Part shown: in pieces, positions 19,321 to 22,399 of the stretch | How positions within the stretch are numbered: the first letter of the stretch is position 1 | Layout: every line of letters starts with the position of its first letter | Virus record (IMG/VR): IMGVR_UViG_3300043466_000202 | Location: 1-22,399 of that record | From: a virus | Length of the DNA: 22,399 nucleotides | Strand: one strand, 5' to 3' | Made by a program: the position numbers and the translations under genes | The notes under the pieces: generated by a model | The model's input: the letters and a program-made list of their open reading frames with translations, nothing else | The model's database searches: none | What the model was told of the DNA's origin: nothing

Positions 19321-19470
19321 TTATTCCTTTTCCGTTGCCCAAATTAAAAAGCCACCCAGTGCTATGAAACTAATTGGTGGAAAGATTAAGAATAGTCCGT
19401 ATGAAGCAAGGGCTACGCCTATTACCTCAGTCGTTAATGACCAATCTATTTTTGGCTTCTTTAGTTTCAT
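19321..19470 (-). CDS. small membrane protein (49 aa)
   Basis: ATG 19470 follows AAGGAG with a 5-base spacer, partly overlapping the large terminase stop codon. The product starts MKLKKPKIDWSLTTEVIGVA, then has hydrophobic segments around residues 15-30 and 32-45 separated by Pro-Pro, and ends WATEKE. Basic front, two short hydrophobic segments and acidic end fit a membrane hairpin. I do not recognise a family. It could act in the host membrane at lysis or superinfection, but that is speculation; the neighbours are structural. Confidence 0.65.
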   Translation of the reverse strand: MKLKKPKIDWSLTTEVIGVALASYGLFLIFPPISFIALGGFLIWATEKE

Positions 19471-19478
19471 GTTTCTCC

Positions 19479-20996
19479 TTATAGTGAAAAGAACCTGGCT
19501 ACAGGCTTTGTTGGTACTGGCACTGTTGCTCTGTCATAACTAAATATGGCAGCAACACATGCGTCAATCTTTTTCTTGCTATTTGCCTTTTGAATCATGA
19601 GGCCTCTTGACGATGTTTTAGTCATAGAGTTAGCAACATGTCTGTTTAATGCTTCATGTCCTGAGTGAGTAAATGAATTATTCATAACTGCCTCATAGAA
19701 TTTAGCAGTGGCTGGAACCATACGCTCTGCAGAGTTTGGATAAGAGACCACTGGCATTCCTTCTTCATCAAATAGCATAAATGTTCTTGAATATCTTGCA
19801 GGATCAAAGACTACCTCACGAATGCTGTAGTCTGGATTTCTGTATGCCTCTATTATACACGATTCTACCTCAGCAACTGGAATAAACCAATTCTGATCAG
19901 CATCATCTGGTCTTTCCCAAATTGCTAAAACATCTAAGTGAGGCTTTTCACCACCCAGATACCAGGCTACTATAGCAGTTGAGTCACCATTAAAGGATCC
20001 GTCAAAGCCTAAGATAACATCTTCGCCAGGAATTTGCTCTCTGTTTTTAAGAGTTAGATTGTCCCAAGCGTCAGTAGGAATCCAAGTTTGTGCAGAGTCA
20101 GTCCATAGATTAAGTCTTTTAGTTTTAAATTCTGCCTCTGGTGTCAATAGGGATGCTGACTTCATATCTTCCGCAGATAAAATGTCGCCGTAAGAAGGAT
20201 TTGCCTGCTTCCAGTTATCTTCATCCTTGTAGTTAAGTTTTTCATCACCCTGATACCAGGCAAAAAAGAAAGAAGGGTCTTCAACTTCGCCTTTAGAGAG
20301 TTGAACTCCTCTTTGGTACATCTGATAACACAGCGATTCTTTTCCAGAAGAGTCGTATTTCGTTCCAGCAGTGGTTATCGCCACAAGCATTGGCTCTAAA
20401 CGAGCACCCATAGACAGAGACATTGTGTCGTAAAGTTCTCTATTTGGCTGTGAGTGTAACTCGTCAAAGGCCACAAATGTGGAGTTTAAACCTTCTTTTG
20501 TGAACGCCTCTGAAGATAAAGCCCTATAAACTGTACCAGTACCAGGATTATAAATAACATCTCTGTATGTTTGTAGTACTTCTGCCAGTTCTGGTTCAAG
20601 TTCAACCATTCTCTTTACCGTTTTAAAAATAATCTTAGCCTGCTCTTTATCTGCAGCACAAGAATAAATCTGACCACCATTTACGCCAAGCAATAACTGC
20701 TCAAGCACAAGTGTGGAAAGAAGTGCAGACTTACCTGCCTTGCGAGGAATCCCAATCAAAGCACGGCGATGTTTTAGAAGGCCAGTCTCATCTTCTGCAT
20801 ATAGATTGATCAGAAGTTCTTTCTGCCAGGGGCGTAGGACTAGTTTCTGCCCAACATTACCTGCAATTGAGTCCTCTGTAATACGACAAAGCGTCTCAGC
20901 AAAGTCAATAACATCATATCCACGACTGTTAGCCTTCTCTAAATCTGATACTGGAGACAGAAATGTAGGAGGCCAATGTTCTATATTGGTCTTCAT
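19479..20996 (-). CDS. terminase large subunit
   Basis: 505 residues; the motor and nuclease that cut and pump phage DNA into the prohead. N-terminal ATPase: Walker A at residues 82-90 (GIPRKAGKS), Walker B with catalytic Glu at 174-179 (FVAFDE), coupling motif near 207-211 (AITTAG). C-terminal RNase H-like nuclease: Asp332 in ILGFDGSFNGDST, Asp398 in EVVFDPARYSR, Asp478 in KKIDACVAAIFSYDR. Length and layout match HK97-type and related terminases. The start at 20996 comes three bases after the S1 gene, whose end supplies AAGGG as the ribosome binding site. All key residues are present, so it is probably active. Confidence 0.96.
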   Translation of the reverse strand: MKTNIEHWPPTFLSPVSDLEKANSRGYDVIDFAETLCRITEDSIAGNVGQKLVLRPWQKELLINLYAEDETGLLKHRRALIGIPRKAGKSALLSTLVLEQLLLGVNGGQIYSCAADKEQAKIIFKTVKRMVELEPELAEVLQTYRDVIYNPGTGTVYRALSSEAFTKEGLNSTFVAFDELHSQPNRELYDTMSLSMGARLEPMLVAITTAGTKYDSSGKESLCYQMYQRGVQLSKGEVEDPSFFFAWYQGDEKLNYKDEDNWKQANPSYGDILSAEDMKSASLLTPEAEFKTKRLNLWTDSAQTWIPTDAWDNLTLKNREQIPGEDVILGFDGSFNGDSTAIVAWYLGGEKPHLDVLAIWERPDDADQNWFIPVAEVESCIIEAYRNPDYSIREVVFDPARYSRTFMLFDEEGMPVVSYPNSAERMVPATAKFYEAVMNNSFTHSGHEALNRHVANSMTKTSSRGLMIQKANSKKKIDACVAAIFSYDRATVPVPTKPVARFFSL

Positions 20997-20998
20997 AT

Positions 20999-21802
20999 CT
21001 ATCCCTTGAATGCTAACGAGAGCCTGTCCTTATCAAAATCTATTTCTATGATCTCTACAACTATGTCATGGCCAATGGTAAATTGCTCAGGAGTCCATGT
21101 GCCCATCTTAGATTTGTGTACTAAACCAGAAAGAAGACCAAGTGAGACGAAGACACCAAAGTTATTAATACCTGAAACTCTACCTGTATATGCCTGGCCA
21201 ATTTGTAGTTGGCTAAACTGCATCATCTTGTCTTCTTTTTGTTCTTGCTCAATGATGGCCTTTCGTGAGATAACTACATTGCCCTTTTCTCTATCAAACT
21301 GAATTACCTTGGCCTCAATTGTTTGGCCAACATAGCGAGAGAAGTCTTCTGACTTATCAATGAAAGATTGTGATGAAGGCAAGAAGGCTCTAATGCCAAT
21401 GTCTACAATCATTCCACCCTTAACCAACTTAGTGATCTCACCATAGACTACATTATTGTCAGAATGGAAGATAGCCTCTACCTGATTCCAGATAGCCTCT
21501 ACTTCTGCTTCCTTCATAGAAAGAATGTACTGACCTTCTGAGTCAATACTTATAACACTGGCATCAATGACTTGACCAATTGAGACAACCTCATGGATAT
21601 CAATAGTGCGTCTTGCAGATACTTCCTTCTTTGGGATAAAGGCTTCAGTCTTACAGCCAATATCAAGAAGGACTCCTTCACGATCTATCTGTACTACTGT
21701 GCCCTTGACTGCATCTCCAACATTATATGTTTTCATGGATTCGTCAATTGCCTTTAGGAAGTCTTCTAAAGACCCTATGTCGTTAATTGCTACTTGATTC
21801 AT
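20999..21802 (-). CDS. phage-encoded ribosomal protein S1-like protein (three S1 domains)
   Basis: 267 residues. After a short lead (SLEDFLKAIDESMKTYNVGD) there are three S1 (OB-fold) RNA-binding domains: about 28-98 (VKGTVVQIDREGVLLDIGCK, ending YILSMKEAE), about 116-187 (LVKGGMIVDIGIRAFLPSS, ending NVVISRKAIIEQ), and about 201-267 (GRVSGINNFGVFVSLGLLSG, LVHKSKM). Order and phrases follow bacterial S1, most like actinobacterial S1 as I know it, minus its fourth domain. The first two domains are those that hold S1 on the 30S subunit and the third binds mRNA, so it may dock on host ribosomes and favour phage mRNA. The start overlaps the small terminase end by 20 bases and has AAGGGG. Other roles, such as RNA protection, are possible. 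Confidence 0.9.
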   Translation of the reverse strand: MNQVAINDIGSLEDFLKAIDESMKTYNVGDAVKGTVVQIDREGVLLDIGCKTEAFIPKKEVSARRTIDIHEVVSIGQVIDASVISIDSEGQYILSMKEAEVEAIWNQVEAIFHSDNNVVYGEITKLVKGGMIVDIGIRAFLPSSQSFIDKSEDFSRYVGQTIEAKVIQFDREKGNVVISRKAIIEQEQKEDKMMQFSQLQIGQAYTGRVSGINNFGVFVSLGLLSGLVHKSKMGTWTPEQFTIGHDIVVEIIEIDFDKDRLSLAFKG

Positions 21803-22298
21803 TTTTTGCCCCTTGTGTTATGTCTTCTGCAAATACTATTCTAGCACGATTCTCACGCTTCTCCAGTAATTTATCAATTGAAGTTGCTGCTCGTACTTCT
21901 GCTACACCTAAGCGAGATCTTGAAACTGGATCAAAACCCAGTGAGGTCAGAGCATCTGTGTATGCCTTGTTAATAGCCACATAAGCCTTAGCATCTGCAG
22001 GCTCTGTGGAAATCATATAACGGTCTCTTGCTGCTTCATTAGCATCAGCCAAATGTGATGCATTTTTGACTGACTCAATATCACTAACAGGACTAAGCCA
22101 AGTAATGGCTACACCCCATGCACGATTCCATAAATCTAATCCAGACTCTTTGAGATTTTCTGGTGGTGCTGGTATTTCTCTTGCCATAGGCAAATGCGTA
22201 ATCACATTTAGATCAGGCAAAGGGTGATTTCCAGGATTTCCCAGTAATCGTTTTAGTTCATTTGGCTTTGGAGGTCGTCCTGCCGTTGGTTGAGCCAT
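21783..22298 (-). CDS. terminase small subunit, P27 family
   Basis: 171 residues, starting MAQPTAGRPPKPNELKRLLG, with NPGNHPLPD following. The GRPPKP...KRLxGNPG opening is the signature of P27-type small terminases. These recognise the packaging site and regulate the large subunit. The remainder is helical, with LWNRAWGVAITWLSPVSDIE in the middle and SRSRLGVAEVRA near the C-terminus, as usual for the family. ATG 22298 follows AAAAGGAA at about 8-9 bases. It is the first clear gene of the cluster in this window, and the large subunit follows after the S1 insertion. Confidence 0.9.
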   Translation of the reverse strand: MAQPTAGRPPKPNELKRLLGNPGNHPLPDLNVITHLPMAREIPAPPENLKESGLDLWNRAWGVAITWLSPVSDIESVKNASHLADANEAARDRYMISTEPADAKAYVAINKAYTDALTSLGFDPVSRSRLGVAEVRAATSIDKLLEKRENRARIVFAEDITQGAKNESSSN

Positions 22299-22341
22299 TA
22301 GTTTATTTTTCCTTTTCTACTAATTCCTTTTTCAAACATGG

Positions 22342-22367
22342 TTGACACTTTTGGGCCAAATGTCCAA
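22342..22367. promoter_or_regulatory. nested inverted repeat, possible operator or RNA hairpin
   Basis: On the minus strand TTGGACA is followed by TTTGGCCCAAA and then AGTGTCAA. The outer arms pair apart from one extra G, and the inner TTTGG/CCAAA is also palindromic. It lies just downstream of the possible -10 element. Function unknown. Confidence 0.3.
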
Positions 22368-22385
22368 ATCTGAGAATATTGCTAT

Positions 22386-22391
22386 ATTATA
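22386..22391 (-). promoter_or_regulatory. possible -10 promoter element upstream of the small terminase
   Basis: TATAAT on the minus strand, preceded directly by TG. The -35 region would lie beyond the window edge, so it cannot be judged. It is about 88 bases before the small terminase ATG, a reasonable place for a late promoter. AT-rich DNA makes chance matches common. Confidence 0.35.
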
Positions 22392-22399
22392 CAGAAAGG

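Noticed and set aside
22342-22347. Plus-strand TTGACA as a -35 box for a rightward promoter
   Set aside because: No -10-like hexamer lies at 16-18 bases, and no plus-strand gene follows within the window.

Overview
The window is a late (packaging, head, tail and fibre) segment of a tailed double-stranded DNA phage. The terminase, portal, protease, HK97-type capsid, frameshifted tail chaperone and tape measure genes indicate a siphovirus. Every gene I accept reads on the minus strand, so transcription runs from the right edge to the left edge. The genes are tightly packed, mostly with stop/start overlaps or gaps of a few bases and AGGAG-type ribosome binding sites. The DNA looks AT-rich. The phage carries a truncated ribosomal protein S1 whose sequence resembles actinobacterial S1. 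Together with the AT-rich composition this suggests an actinobacterial host, possibly a low-GC aquatic lineage. The host assignment is inference.

Layout from right to left: (1) 22298-19479, packaging: P27-type small terminase, S1-like protein, large terminase. (2) 19470-12406, a fibre or receptor-binding block placed unusually between terminase and portal: a 49-aa membrane peptide, a BppU-like beta protein, a collagen-like fibre, a seven-bladed beta-propeller, a small helical protein, and a 1418-aa fibre combining collagen-like stretches with a YadA-like beta-roll. (3) 12376-8606, head: HK97 portal, prohead protease, major capsid protein. A hairpin lies before the capsid gene and three tandem hairpins lie after it. 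(4) 8500-7097, a 34-aa basic peptide, a gp6-like connector, a tail-terminator-like protein and an 81-aa unknown. (5) 7094-395, tail: two paralogous tail tube proteins, a tail assembly chaperone made in two forms by an apparent -1 ribosomal frameshift, a gp10-like protein, a tape measure with four 34-residue repeats, a baseplate or hub protein and a fibre-type protein. (6) 375-1, the start of a Pro-Pro-Val-Val repeat protein that leaves the window.

There is no stretch over 300 bases without a gene. The longest gaps are about 105 bases on each side of the capsid gene, and both contain RNA hairpins. I see no tRNA, CRISPR array, insertion sequence, integrase or lysis gene.

The best observations are the frameshift cassette (slippery decamer, 6-nt spacer, 10-bp stem), the phage S1 beside the terminases, the paired tail tube genes, the hairpin array after the capsid gene, the composite fibre, and a left-edge repeat that is open on both strands and whose variation is synonymous on both.
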